Positions 34,501 to 42,408 of a DNA stretch of 64,000 nt are shown here, in pieces. The DNA lies in the NCBI GenBank assembly GCA_964493205.1, contig CAZBMJ010000002.1, positions 74,769 through 138,768 on the forward strand. Reading direction: 5' to 3'. The notes under the pieces are model-generated. The model made no database searches. It was not told the DNA's origin and worked only from the letters and a program-made list of their open reading frames with translations. The translations under genes were made by a program, and so were the position numbers. Origin of the DNA: CAZBMJ01 sp964493205. Its GTDB lineage: Bacteria > Myxococcota > UBA727 > JABDBI01. Each line of letters begins with the position of its first letter. Within the stretch, counting starts at the first letter, position 1.

Positions 34501-36625
34501 ATTTAGTGTTATGGGTCCAACAGGTTCTATATCTATACCTCCAATACCTCAATCAGGAGTATATAATATAACAGGATTAACAGCTTCAGGTACATATACT
34601 ATAACAGGAGGTATAGATAATAATAATCAAACATGCTATCCTTTTACTTGGACTGGTAATATGGTATTAGGTGGTCAAGTATTAAATCCTATATTTTCTC
34701 CTATAGCATATGGAAATTATTGTGTAGATATACCTATAGAAATTAGTATTATAGACGGTGTAAATGGTAAAATTTATAATATTGCAGCTATTTCTGGTTA
34801 TATAACAGATCAAGCAGGTAATAATGTAACTCAAATGATTTCTGGTCAAACATATTTTTATACACCTACTTCTATAGGAAGTAATGCTGTACAAATTATA
34901 AGTATAGATAGTACTTGTGATACTTTGTTAACAACACCAGTTACTAGAACTTTTATTACAATAGTACCTGCACCTAATGTATCTAATATTGTAGTGCAAT
35001 GTGTAGATGGTTTATATAATGTATCTGCAACAGTAACAGTTTCTTCTGGCACTATATCTAGCGTTTTAATATCTGGTATACCAGCTACAAATATAGGTTC
35101 TACTTATTCTGTAACAGGAGTACCTTATGTAGAAAATTTAATAGCTACAAGTTCTAACGGATGTATATATCAAGCTATATTACCAATCGCAAACTGTAAC
35201 TGTCCATCAGCTACATTAACAATAACTGGACCTATAGTACCTTTATGTGGTGATCAATTAATTACATTAACTGCATTACCTCAATTAAATCCTAATATTG
35301 CAACAGGAGCTTGGACATATCAATGGTATGATGCAGGCCCTCCAAATTGTAATAACTGTACACCTTTAGCAATAGGTGCTCAAGGTTCTTGGGGTTCTCA
35401 ACCTGTAGAATTAGTAGTAAATGCTAGTGGTAGCGGTTCATATTTTTTAAGAGTTATTAATAACTTAAATCCTGAATGTACTTATACAAGTAATACTTAT
35501 TCTTATACAGTAGATAATCCACCAGCTACACCAATTATACAACATACTCCAACAAACATAACTGTTGGTAATTCTGTAACATTTAATACTGGATATTCTA
35601 ATTATTCAACGTATGCATGGTATTTAAATGGTGGAACAACGCCTGTATCAACAAATTCTACATATACTTTTACACCTACACTCTCAGGTAATTATACTAT
35701 ATCAGTAACTGTTAGTAATGGAAATTCTTCATGTACTGCAACTGCTTCAGACTCTTTTGAAGTTACTTCTGAATGTAATAAAATAGGAATTTTTAACGTT
35801 ACAAATCCAAATACAACTTGTCCTACACAAGCTACTGTAAATTTAACTAATCCTGATAATATCTCTTTTAATTGGGTAATAGTTGCTGTAAATGAACTTA
35901 CTACTAGTGATTTAGTAGGTTTAACAGGTAGTGGTACAGGTAATAGTTTTACTTTTGATTTAACAACACCTAATACAGATCCAGGAGAGGATATAGATAA
36001 TATAAGTTTTGTATTTAGTTATACTCTTATAGGAAATGAAGACTGTACACAACCACCAATTACTATACCTTGGGAGTATACTAGATGTGATAAAGGACCT
36101 GTTGATTTAATGTTAGATAATACAAGTACTTGGAGAGATATTTTTGCTACTGATTATACATTAGCTAGTTTAATATCTACTGAAACATTAGTATTTTTAA
36201 CAGATATTACTATTAATACTAAAATAGGTAATAATAATACAGTGAGTAATAAAATATACTCAAATTCTGGTTCAGCTTCTCCAGAACACGAATATAGATT
36301 ATATCATGATCATGCAACTACTGGTTGTACAGGAATAGATGATGATGCTAAATTTAAAACTGCGGTTGATTCTTGGTTTGGTACTAGTAGAACAGTAACA
36401 TCAACAATTGCAGATTTAGTAATAACAGTTCAAAATAGATTAAATGCTATACCAATATTATCTGGTATTGTTGTAAGTAATTCTAGTGGTAATTTAAGAT
36501 TTAGTAATGTTCCTTGTGAAGTTCAACAAATAGTAGGTACAGTATTTTATACAAATTCTACAGATTGTGTATTTACTGATATTGAAAAGAAAAATGCTAG
36601 TCAATATGTTATTCCTTCTTGTTAA
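31508..36625 (+). CDS. Very large Cys-rich adhesin with Ig/PKD-like domains
   Basis: 1705 residues. The N-terminal part (about 30-400) is packed with Cys in EGF/granulin-like spacing (for example CPDCSQCDENYGIC and CNECERCTKDGC). The rest is a chain of beta-sandwich domains; near the C-terminus the phrases YAWYLNGG and SGNYTISVTVSNG are PKD-like. It lacks a signal peptide. It is most likely a tail fibre or head appendage used for attachment, comparable in place with BACON or Ig-domain proteins of crAss-like phages. A Cys-rich protein made in a reducing cytoplasm suggests metal binding or disulfide formation after release. Confidence 0.62.
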   Translation: MNSNKYEIRIRATVNGVEKVPSKITWIQGNDECLATPCYKENDYLVVKLIPDCVGNACIEGYLHFDDTCTNCEPEHFKRCFCNTDADCPDCSQCDENYGICVDQCKEGEFCKDDACIECDENTPCPNNQICINGHCECPPNMFKDGNRCVECTSTTNLGKCFECINGVITPKCDKACIELTGECVDCIGSGDCLDRTDGKNCCSDNQCDCCNGFEWDNLLKQCVPSCNETTCNECERCTKDGCQPIQCPEGYKCYKGECVYWPCESVSCDNGAECGPECGCVEFEGVKQCVPCYILECNGLCEQALGCKCNGTKCESSDNCKETYCDNENPCEDPNCTCYDNKCVDCSNFPCVDEGGCSSYDNCGCNEDNKCEGTGCEGGLTLKKEEDCTSTTGCKLKAEFSVKACKCDPIVFKTKNTVTCTSTSDAITLKVELFKKVNGADIPYSSYKTSPYFADDELVSTQIRTVAEYQYLKDGKFYSYSGTVVTSPMPSTGIMNNVISNLVLNSSHIKKTITVGGVSYPAKVTIKVFADATKIQNANCTKYESTAKIAEYVLDYSSALATTDTCNKINTTYKTEQVISVIDDKSAKRPRFTWYRSNTSTFEDDEFIYDGTYNESGWFRKSFGTLVSGKWIDEINNTAKFEDNSKGELLSNYNYLVKADCGCGTKVDSLQKVHFCCPKDFTYTITPCDKKIVINPFSVCSINDTLPTSYSIPTECQVKYNLEVLLDSGAVIKSQLPKSGLTKTYPDAIVSAKIIQFNSGGILTEEDYCTFMLTVPEVTLPTPTITVDCNSVTDKFRVTFTQTSPLNIDKVEVLANGIKLTPEIFKTTPGLTALYDKTISNSHLPTGEDPQGRVSGVIVKLQARVTFSNGCSKIIDLTPCNPSLTVTENPSGATSRLNCPQGGQGVELDSYLEGFDMSQPVLFTISGGTLTEPLTNGTGTFTNLGAGTYTVVATQGALTSTATKTIFDATAPTVTLTSSICPGETGTLTITAPAGSIFSVMGPTGSISIPPIPQSGVYNITGLTASGTYTITGGIDNNNQTCYPFTWTGNMVLGGQVLNPIFSPIAYGNYCVDIPIEISIIDGVNGKIYNIAAISGYITDQAGNNVTQMISGQTYFYTPTSIGSNAVQIISIDSTCDTLLTTPVTRTFITIVPAPNVSNIVVQCVDGLYNVSATVTVSSGTISSVLISGIPATNIGSTYSVTGVPYVENLIATSSNGCIYQAILPIANCNCPSATLTITGPIVPLCGDQLITLTALPQLNPNIATGAWTYQWYDAGPPNCNNCTPLAIGAQGSWGSQPVELVVNASGSGSYFLRVINNLNPECTYTSNTYSYTVDNPPATPIIQHTPTNITVGNSVTFNTGYSNYSTYAWYLNGGTTPVSTNSTYTFTPTLSGNYTISVTVSNGNSSCTATASDSFEVTSECNKIGIFNVTNPNTTCPTQATVNLTNPDNISFNWVIVAVNELTTSDLVGLTGSGTGNSFTFDLTTPNTDPGEDIDNISFVFSYTLIGNEDCTQPPITIPWEYTRCDKGPVDLMLDNTSTWRDIFATDYTLASLISTETLVFLTDITINTKIGNNNTVSNKIYSNSGSASPEHEYRLYHDHATTGCTGIDDDAKFKTAVDSWFGTSRTVTSTIADLVITVQNRLNAIPILSGIVVSNSSGNLRFSNVPCEVQQIVGTVFYTNSTDCVFTDIEKKNASQYVIPSC

Positions 36626-36636
36626 AAAATAAATTA

Positions 36637-37281
36637 ATGGAATTTAATACACAAAATACACCTCAACCAGAGGTAAAAACAGAAACTAAAGTAGAAGAGA
36701 GAGTAATTCTCTCTTCTTCTTCTGTATCTAATGTAGAAGTTTTATCTAATAGCGTAAAAGTTGATACAGTAGACAAGAGTAGAGACACTATTACAGTCAC
36801 TCATGATGTAACGGCTCTTACTTCTTCTTATACCAAAGATAACATTAAGTCATCTTTAGTCAATGTTTATGGTTCATCAGGTAAACTTTATTCATCTCCT
36901 CGAAATATAGAATCAGTGGATATTCCTAAATCTGAATATCCCATTAGATTAGAGTACACATTTATTACTCAGGATGCTACTGGCATTCAATCTGAGTACA
37001 CTACTTCATATAATGTACCTCTTACTACCAACACTACTCTTTTAAGTCCTACAGGAGCTTCTACATCATCTAATAAAGAGATGTCTGTTAGTGAAGCAAT
37101 TAAGGTTTTAGATGATGATATGTTAAAAATAAAAAATAATTTGCAAAATTTTTCGTTTTTATATGATAATAGTCAAAAAAAAGTTGTAACTTTGCAGAGT
37201 TATTTAATGAACATAACTTCACAATTAGAAACTATAACTAAAGAGCTAGCAGATGTTAAACAAAAAACTCAAGACTTGTAG
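36637..37281 (+). CDS. Fibre-associated protein (214 aa)
   Basis: 214 residues from the ATG at 36637. An upstream TTG (36619) overlaps the adhesin stop and is less likely. The middle is beta-rich with Ser/Thr-rich text. The C-terminus (about 150-214) is a coiled coil (SYLMNITSQLETITKELA). This shape suggests a trimeric fibre or an adaptor. A promoter for the next gene lies inside its 3' end. Confidence 0.52.
   Translation: MEFNTQNTPQPEVKTETKVEERVILSSSSVSNVEVLSNSVKVDTVDKSRDTITVTHDVTALTSSYTKDNIKSSLVNVYGSSGKLYSSPRNIESVDIPKSEYPIRLEYTFITQDATGIQSEYTTSYNVPLTTNTTLLSPTGASTSSNKEMSVSEAIKVLDDDMLKIKNNLQNFSFLYDNSQKKVVTLQSYLMNITSQLETITKELADVKQKTQDL
37187..37194 (+). promoter_or_regulatory. Internal -7 element before NinG-like gene
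   Basis: TAACTTTGCA within the end of the fibre-associated gene, 58 bases before the ATG at 37253. It would give separate transcription of the nucleic-acid enzymes that follow. Confidence 0.45.
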
Positions 37282-37774
37282 TACTTGCAAACAACAACGT
37301 GTATTGTGGCGAGGAACAGAATGTAAGGCTTGTAGTAGTAAACAACCTGCTAAAACTAAAAAAGAACCTAAGAAAAAACTAACACCTATATCTAAGCTTA
37401 AAAAAGATGCTAGATACTGGTTTCAGCGTTGGATTAGACTAAGAGACTTAGGTAAACCTTGTTGTTATGGAACTCATACTAAACTAGAAGATATACGTTA
37501 TTATGATGCTTGTCACTACTTAAAGTTTGAGTTATATCCAGAAGCAGGTTTTGATGAGGATAATGTCTTTGGAGGCTCTAAGGGAGAGAATATAAGAGAC
37601 AATGTAATAGGTTATAGAAGACATTTAGTAAAGACTAAAGGTGAAGAGTGGGTTAAAGCAATAGAAGATAAATACTGTTCTAATAGACAAACACAATTTA
37701 AATGGAACAGAGAATATTTAGAAAACATTATAACAGAGTATAAAGCTCGATGTAAACAAATAGAAAGTAAATAG
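37253..37774 (+). CDS. NinG/Rap-like recombination nuclease
   Basis: 173 residues. A CxxC zinc site near the start (CSTCKQQRVLWRGTECKAC), a conserved helical middle (KDARYWFQRWIRLRDLG), then DACHYLK and a basic C-terminus as in lambda NinG (Rap), an enzyme that cuts recombination intermediates. Here the usual DAGHY is DACHY. The gene overlaps the previous one by 29 bases and has an internal promoter candidate. Confidence 0.75.
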   Translation: MLNKKLKTCSTCKQQRVLWRGTECKACSSKQPAKTKKEPKKKLTPISKLKKDARYWFQRWIRLRDLGKPCCYGTHTKLEDIRYYDACHYLKFELYPEAGFDEDNVFGGSKGENIRDNVIGYRRHLVKTKGEEWVKAIEDKYCSNRQTQFKWNREYLENIITEYKARCKQIESK

Positions 37775-37793
37775 AAATTTTAAACAAACAATT

Positions 37794-38978
37794 ATGAATT
37801 TTAGAGAGAATTTTTTAAATGAACTAAGAACAGGTAGAGTCATAAAAGGAGACAAAACCTTTAGGGAGTTAGCAATTATGTTTAATTATCCTGATGATAA
37901 CGGAGATAATTTATGTAAGAAAGATTATTACAGATTTTTAAAGAATAATCATGAGAAAGCAGCAATAAAAGCTGTAGAAGGATCTACACTAAATAATAGA
38001 GATAATTCTAAAAGTGTTCCAGATCTACAAAAATTTAACTTGTCATCTTTTAAAATAAACAAAGATGGAGAAGTTTGTGATCAATGGTACAGAACTCAAG
38101 GTGAAGTATTAGACTCATCTTTAGATTTAGCTTCCATCAAAGAAGAATTATTAGCAGAAGTTACACCTATTAAAACCAAAAGAGATATTAAAAATGGTAA
38201 AACATTAATATTGTGGTTAGGTGATGCTCATATAGGTATGAATTTAGATTTAGATTCCCCTATTGCTAAGAAAACATTATCTTTTAAAGATAGTTTATTA
38301 AAAACATCCTCACTAATTAATGAAAACTACGAAGAAGTAGTTGTAGTATATGGTGGAGATATGACAGATTCTTATAATAACTATACTTCTAGAGGTGGAC
38401 ATTCATTAGCATCTTCATTAACAGATAGAGAAATGTTTAAAGAATTTATAAGTTCTAGTAAAACATTTTTTACATCTTTAGTTAATAATGAAAATATAGG
38501 TAATATATCATTTTATTCTGTAGGAGAAGATAATCATACAGGTAGTCTTGCAGGTATTTTTTCAGAATCATTAGAATTATGGTTAAATACTAAATATCCT
38601 GATATAAAAACAGAAGTATTTGAAGAAAATGTAGGATTTTTTAATAAAAGAGGGCATAATTTTATAGTTACTCATGGTAAAGATAAAAAAGAAATGTTTA
38701 AAAATCTACCTTTAGTCTTAGATCCTAAAACAGAAACTTATATGTGTAGTTTAGCTATGTATAAAAATATACCTTTAAACTATAAAACAACACATATATA
38801 TAAATTTGATTTACATCAATTTAGTTCGCAGATAGGAAGATTTTTTACATATACTAACTGCTTAGCTATGCAAGTAGGAAGTAAATGGCAACAACATAAC
38901 TTTATGTCTTCTATACCAGGAATTACTTATTCAGTAGTTACTAATGATGTAATATCTAATGCTAATTTATTTTTATAA
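37794..38978 (+). CDS. Metallophosphoesterase (calcineurin-like)
   Basis: 394 residues. The four metal-site motifs are present: GDAHIG (Asp144, His146), GGDMTD, GEDNHTG (in place of GNHD) and THGKDKKE. Residues 1-130 form an extra N-terminal region with a possible helix-turn-helix (FRELAIMFNY). Relatives cut nucleotides or DNA ends (SbcD/Mre11 type). It shares one base with the GIY-YIG gene that follows. Confidence 0.75.
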   Translation: MNFRENFLNELRTGRVIKGDKTFRELAIMFNYPDDNGDNLCKKDYYRFLKNNHEKAAIKAVEGSTLNNRDNSKSVPDLQKFNLSSFKINKDGEVCDQWYRTQGEVLDSSLDLASIKEELLAEVTPIKTKRDIKNGKTLILWLGDAHIGMNLDLDSPIAKKTLSFKDSLLKTSSLINENYEEVVVVYGGDMTDSYNNYTSRGGHSLASSLTDREMFKEFISSSKTFFTSLVNNENIGNISFYSVGEDNHTGSLAGIFSESLELWLNTKYPDIKTEVFEENVGFFNKRGHNFIVTHGKDKKEMFKNLPLVLDPKTETYMCSLAMYKNIPLNYKTTHIYKFDLHQFSSQIGRFFTYTNCLAMQVGSKWQQHNFMSSIPGITYSVVTNDVISNANLFL

Positions 38979-39835
38979 TGTATTACGTTTATAGACATAT
39001 TAGACTAGATAAGAATGAACCTTTCTATATTGGTATAGGAACAATTAGAAAAAGAGTAAAAAATAAATCTACTTGTACTCATAATTATGTATATGAACGT
39101 GCTTATACTAAATATGGTAGAAGTTCTTTATGGAAAAACATAGCTAATAAAACTAAGTATAAAGTAGAAATAATATATGAATCTGATAATTTATACATTA
39201 TAAAAGAAAAAGAGGCAGAGTTTATTAAGTTATATGGTAGAAGGAATCTTAATGAAGGTACTTTAACCAACTTAACAGATGGTGGAGATGGAACTTTTAA
39301 TGTGGTAATAACAGAAGATAGAAAAAGCCAATTAAGATCTTATCTTATAAATTATAATAAAAATATACATAAACTTATTTATCAATATAACTTATGGGGA
39401 GAACTTGAAAAAGTTTATAAAAATTCTTATGAATTAGAAAATATATTAGGAGTTAGTACTAGAAAAAAGGTAGTAAATTGCTGCAATGAATTTAACAAAA
39501 GACTAGTAATTAGTGATAATCATATATGGTCATACAATAAAATAGACTTTGATATTATAAAAAATAAACTTAATATAGAAGATATATCTAAAACTATATA
39601 TGTTTATTATAAAGATGGAACATTTATAGGTAAATATACTAATATCTTTGAATTATGTTTAAAAAATAATATAGATAGAATTTATAGAAAGAAAATTAGA
39701 GATGCCTTGCATAAAAATAATTTTGCTTTAGGTTATATATTTTCTTATAATGAATTATCTAATGATGTTTTATTAGAAGTGGTAAATAGAAAACACAGAT
39801 TAAATAATATATATTTAAATATAGAAAATAAATGA
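38978..39835 (+). CDS. GIY-YIG homing endonuclease
   Basis: 285 residues. The GIY-YIG core begins MYYVYRHI with FYIGIG as the YIG equivalent, the catalytic Arg in IRKRVKN and Glu in KEKEAEFIKLYG. Two NUMOD-like DNA-binding repeats follow (about 130-185 and 200-250), each of the form 'IYxY...G....Y....E'. It is a selfish gene inserted between the phosphoesterase and the connector genes. Confidence 0.82.
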   Translation: MYYVYRHIRLDKNEPFYIGIGTIRKRVKNKSTCTHNYVYERAYTKYGRSSLWKNIANKTKYKVEIIYESDNLYIIKEKEAEFIKLYGRRNLNEGTLTNLTDGGDGTFNVVITEDRKSQLRSYLINYNKNIHKLIYQYNLWGELEKVYKNSYELENILGVSTRKKVVNCCNEFNKRLVISDNHIWSYNKIDFDIIKNKLNIEDISKTIYVYYKDGTFIGKYTNIFELCLKNNIDRIYRKKIRDALHKNNFALGYIFSYNELSNDVLLEVVNRKHRLNNIYLNIENK

Positions 39836-40227
39836 TGTACACACCTAAAAGTAATGATATGTCTTTTTGGGGCAAAGTCTTAGATTGGTTTGAAAAACTA
39901 TTATATCTAAGAACGTTTCATTATAATAAAATATATTCTAATAAAGAAGGAGATATTTTAATCTTTAAAGATAAAGATGAACCTATACTTAAAATATTTA
40001 TAAGAGGTATGTTATATAACCTTCCCACTAACTTAAATATGGATACTGCTGAAGATTTTGAAAATTATGAAGGTAGAGAAGACATTTTTAGTATAGATGC
40101 TTCAGAATTACCTATAGAAGAATTACAAGAACTCATAAAAGAATACGAAGTATTAGGCGAGTATGAAAAGTGCGCTGAACTACGAGATATAATTAAAGAA
40201 AAAACTACTAATGAAAAGAATAACTAA
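39832..40227 (+). CDS. Hypothetical protein with UVR-like motif (131 aa)
   Basis: 131 residues. The N-terminal half is beta-rich. The C-terminal 35 residues form a helical hairpin with YEKCAELRDIIKEK, similar to UVR (UvrB/C) motifs found in adaptor proteins. Not recognised further. It overlaps both neighbours. Confidence 0.55.
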   Translation: MMYTPKSNDMSFWGKVLDWFEKLLYLRTFHYNKIYSNKEGDILIFKDKDEPILKIFIRGMLYNLPTNLNMDTAEDFENYEGREDIFSIDASELPIEELQELIKEYEVLGEYEKCAELRDIIKEKTTNEKNN

Positions 40228-40930
40228 TGGTGAGGTAATATATAACTTTAAAAATTATTTAGATAAAGAACGCTTGAGTGACCAAATAGGTTACTCAGGG
40301 CGTTTTATTTTAAACCATTTATTAAACTTTAGAGCTACTCTTTTAGAAAGAAAGCTTAAACTTAGAAAGCTTAATGATAGCAATTATCAAACATTTACTA
40401 TAAACTTAAAGGAAGTATCTGATGAAGAATTTCCTTGTATACCAGGAAGTAATTGTACGCTTTTAAGGAGTGAGACTCCTATTCCCTTTTTTATAAATTT
40501 AAAATCAATAACTACTCCTATTAATATGACAGGAGAAGTAGAAATTATATCAGAGATTAATCCTGATTTAATTAAATATAAAGCCTATTCTAAATTACCA
40601 GCACAATTAAAAAATCGCTACTACTACTTGCAAAATACAGGAGATGGAGTGTATGTGTATGTTTGGTCTACAAAACCAGATTTTTTAAAAGCAATAAGCA
40701 TTAAGGGGTTGTTTTATCAACCCTACTTAGTAGAAGCTATTAATGATTGCGCTGGAAATTTAGATCCTTGTTATAATTATCTTACAGCAGAGTTTCCTAT
40801 AGATGCAGAAATGCTTACAGAACTTTATACATTAGCACTTAATTATCTTTTAAAAGGAAAATCACAGATGTCAGATACTTACAATGATGGCTTAGATAGC
40901 ATAGTAAGTAATCCTAATCCTTTTAAATGA
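40211..40930 (+). CDS. Putative head-tail connector (ring) protein
   Basis: 239 residues. A helical N-terminus (about 5-60) leads to a beta-rich middle and a helical C-terminus (LTELYTLALNYLLKG). It is the first of three small genes before the large nozzle protein, which is where crAss-like phages encode the stacked ring proteins of the tail barrel. The call rests on place and size. Confidence 0.5.
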   Translation: MKRITNGEVIYNFKNYLDKERLSDQIGYSGRFILNHLLNFRATLLERKLKLRKLNDSNYQTFTINLKEVSDEEFPCIPGSNCTLLRSETPIPFFINLKSITTPINMTGEVEIISEINPDLIKYKAYSKLPAQLKNRYYYLQNTGDGVYVYVWSTKPDFLKAISIKGLFYQPYLVEAINDCAGNLDPCYNYLTAEFPIDAEMLTELYTLALNYLLKGKSQMSDTYNDGLDSIVSNPNPFK

Positions 40931-41412
40931 GTTTAAACAAAAAGAAGTACAGAGTAAGTAATAATAGACAAGATTTATATAAGTTAACTTATACTATATA
41001 TGATTTTTATCATTCTTTACCTATTAAAGATAAGATAAGTAAAGAAGTATATATAAAAATAATGAAAGACTTTTTCACTGAACTTACTAAAAAAATAATA
41101 GTAAATAGAAAAAGAATAAAACTTCCTTATCATCTTGATACTCATAGGATTAAGAAAAATAAACCTAGAGGAAAAATGGTTCCTAGAATAGATTTTAATA
41201 AAACTAAAATATATGGAACAACAATACGTCACTTGAATACTCATTCTAGTGGCTTTTATTTTAGGTGGCACTGGGAAAAAAGTCACATTAGAATAAAAAA
41301 TAAAAGTTATTACAGATTTGAATTAACTAAAAAAAATACATTATCTTTAGCAAAAGAAGTCTTTAGATGTAATAGAGACCCTTATATTAAGGATTATGAT
41401 GCATTATTTTAA
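40927..41412 (+). CDS. Putative small connector protein
   Basis: 161 residues, strongly basic (Lys/Arg about one quarter), alpha/beta. It may contact DNA or the portal ring. The start overlaps the previous gene by 4 bases and the next gene starts 2 bases after its stop, so all three are one translation unit. Confidence 0.5.
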   Translation: MSLNKKKYRVSNNRQDLYKLTYTIYDFYHSLPIKDKISKEVYIKIMKDFFTELTKKIIVNRKRIKLPYHLDTHRIKKNKPRGKMVPRIDFNKTKIYGTTIRHLNTHSSGFYFRWHWEKSHIRIKNKSYYRFELTKKNTLSLAKEVFRCNRDPYIKDYDALF

Positions 41413-41414
41413 CT

Positions 41415-42407
41415 ATGAACAGAAAAAACTACACCTCTATAAAAAGAGTATTAAATGATATAAATATTAAATCAGGAAATAAAATAGATTTAGCTCCTGA
41501 TGATATATTATATTTAGCTAATGGAATAGCTGAGAAAATAATTCCTGGAGACTCTTTTATAGAAGAGATGGCACTTATAGACATTAACAATTATAAAGGA
41601 AAGCTACCATCTAATTGTAAGTACATATCACAGGCACTTTACTTGGTAGAAGAAGAACATGAGGTCACTAAGGAAGAGGTCACAGGATGGACAAAGAAAA
41701 TCTATGGTAGTGACTGTCACATGGACGTAGAAATAAAATGTGATCCTTGTAGTGATAAATGTAACACTCAGATTATTAAGCTAGACGCAGATTACAATTA
41801 TCTTATTTCTAATCCTAAATGGGCTTATAATCATGCTAAATTCTTTTATGGGCAACGTAAACTAGAAGATAGAAACAATCACTCTAATAATAGAGTAGAT
41901 TTAGATAGATTTCAGTTAATGAGAAGAACAACTAATAATTTTTTTAATGTTCCTTATCACATAAATGAATGTATTAATTTTAATAATGATTCTCACGTAG
42001 AATACAACATAGAATACCCAAACATAATTACTAACTTTAAAAAAGGTACAGTACTTATAGCATACTTAGGAATAGCTGTAGATGACGAAGGCTATAGAAT
42101 GATTCCAGACATAGAAGAAGTGTATGATGCTATTTATTATTCTATAGTAGAAATACTTTCAGAACAAAAAGTATTCTTTGAAGCAGATTATGCTAATAGA
42201 ATGACTCATAGAGAAATAACACCTAAAGCAGCTCAAGCTAGAAAAAGAGCTATAGGCATATTAAGTACTCTAGAACCAGATGAATGGGAAATGTTTATAA
42301 GAAATGTCTGGATAAGAACTGTTCCATATTATAAATGGGAGAAAACAGGAAATAGATATATAGGCGATAAAGCTTATACTAAAATGCACACATTAGGAGA
42401 TTTTTAA
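41415..42407 (+). CDS. Putative ring/connector protein (330 aa)
   Basis: 330 residues, alpha/beta. It has a Cys pair region (KCDPCSDKCNTQ, positions about 113-123). The size and place between small connector genes and the nozzle gene suit a crAss-like ring protein. The next gene starts one base after its stop. Confidence 0.52.
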   Translation: MNRKNYTSIKRVLNDINIKSGNKIDLAPDDILYLANGIAEKIIPGDSFIEEMALIDINNYKGKLPSNCKYISQALYLVEEEHEVTKEEVTGWTKKIYGSDCHMDVEIKCDPCSDKCNTQIIKLDADYNYLISNPKWAYNHAKFFYGQRKLEDRNNHSNNRVDLDRFQLMRRTTNNFFNVPYHINECINFNNDSHVEYNIEYPNIITNFKKGTVLIAYLGIAVDDEGYRMIPDIEEVYDAIYYSIVEILSEQKVFFEADYANRMTHREITPKAAQARKRAIGILSTLEPDEWEMFIRNVWIRTVPYYKWEKTGNRYIGDKAYTKMHTLGDF

Positions 42408-42408
42408 G

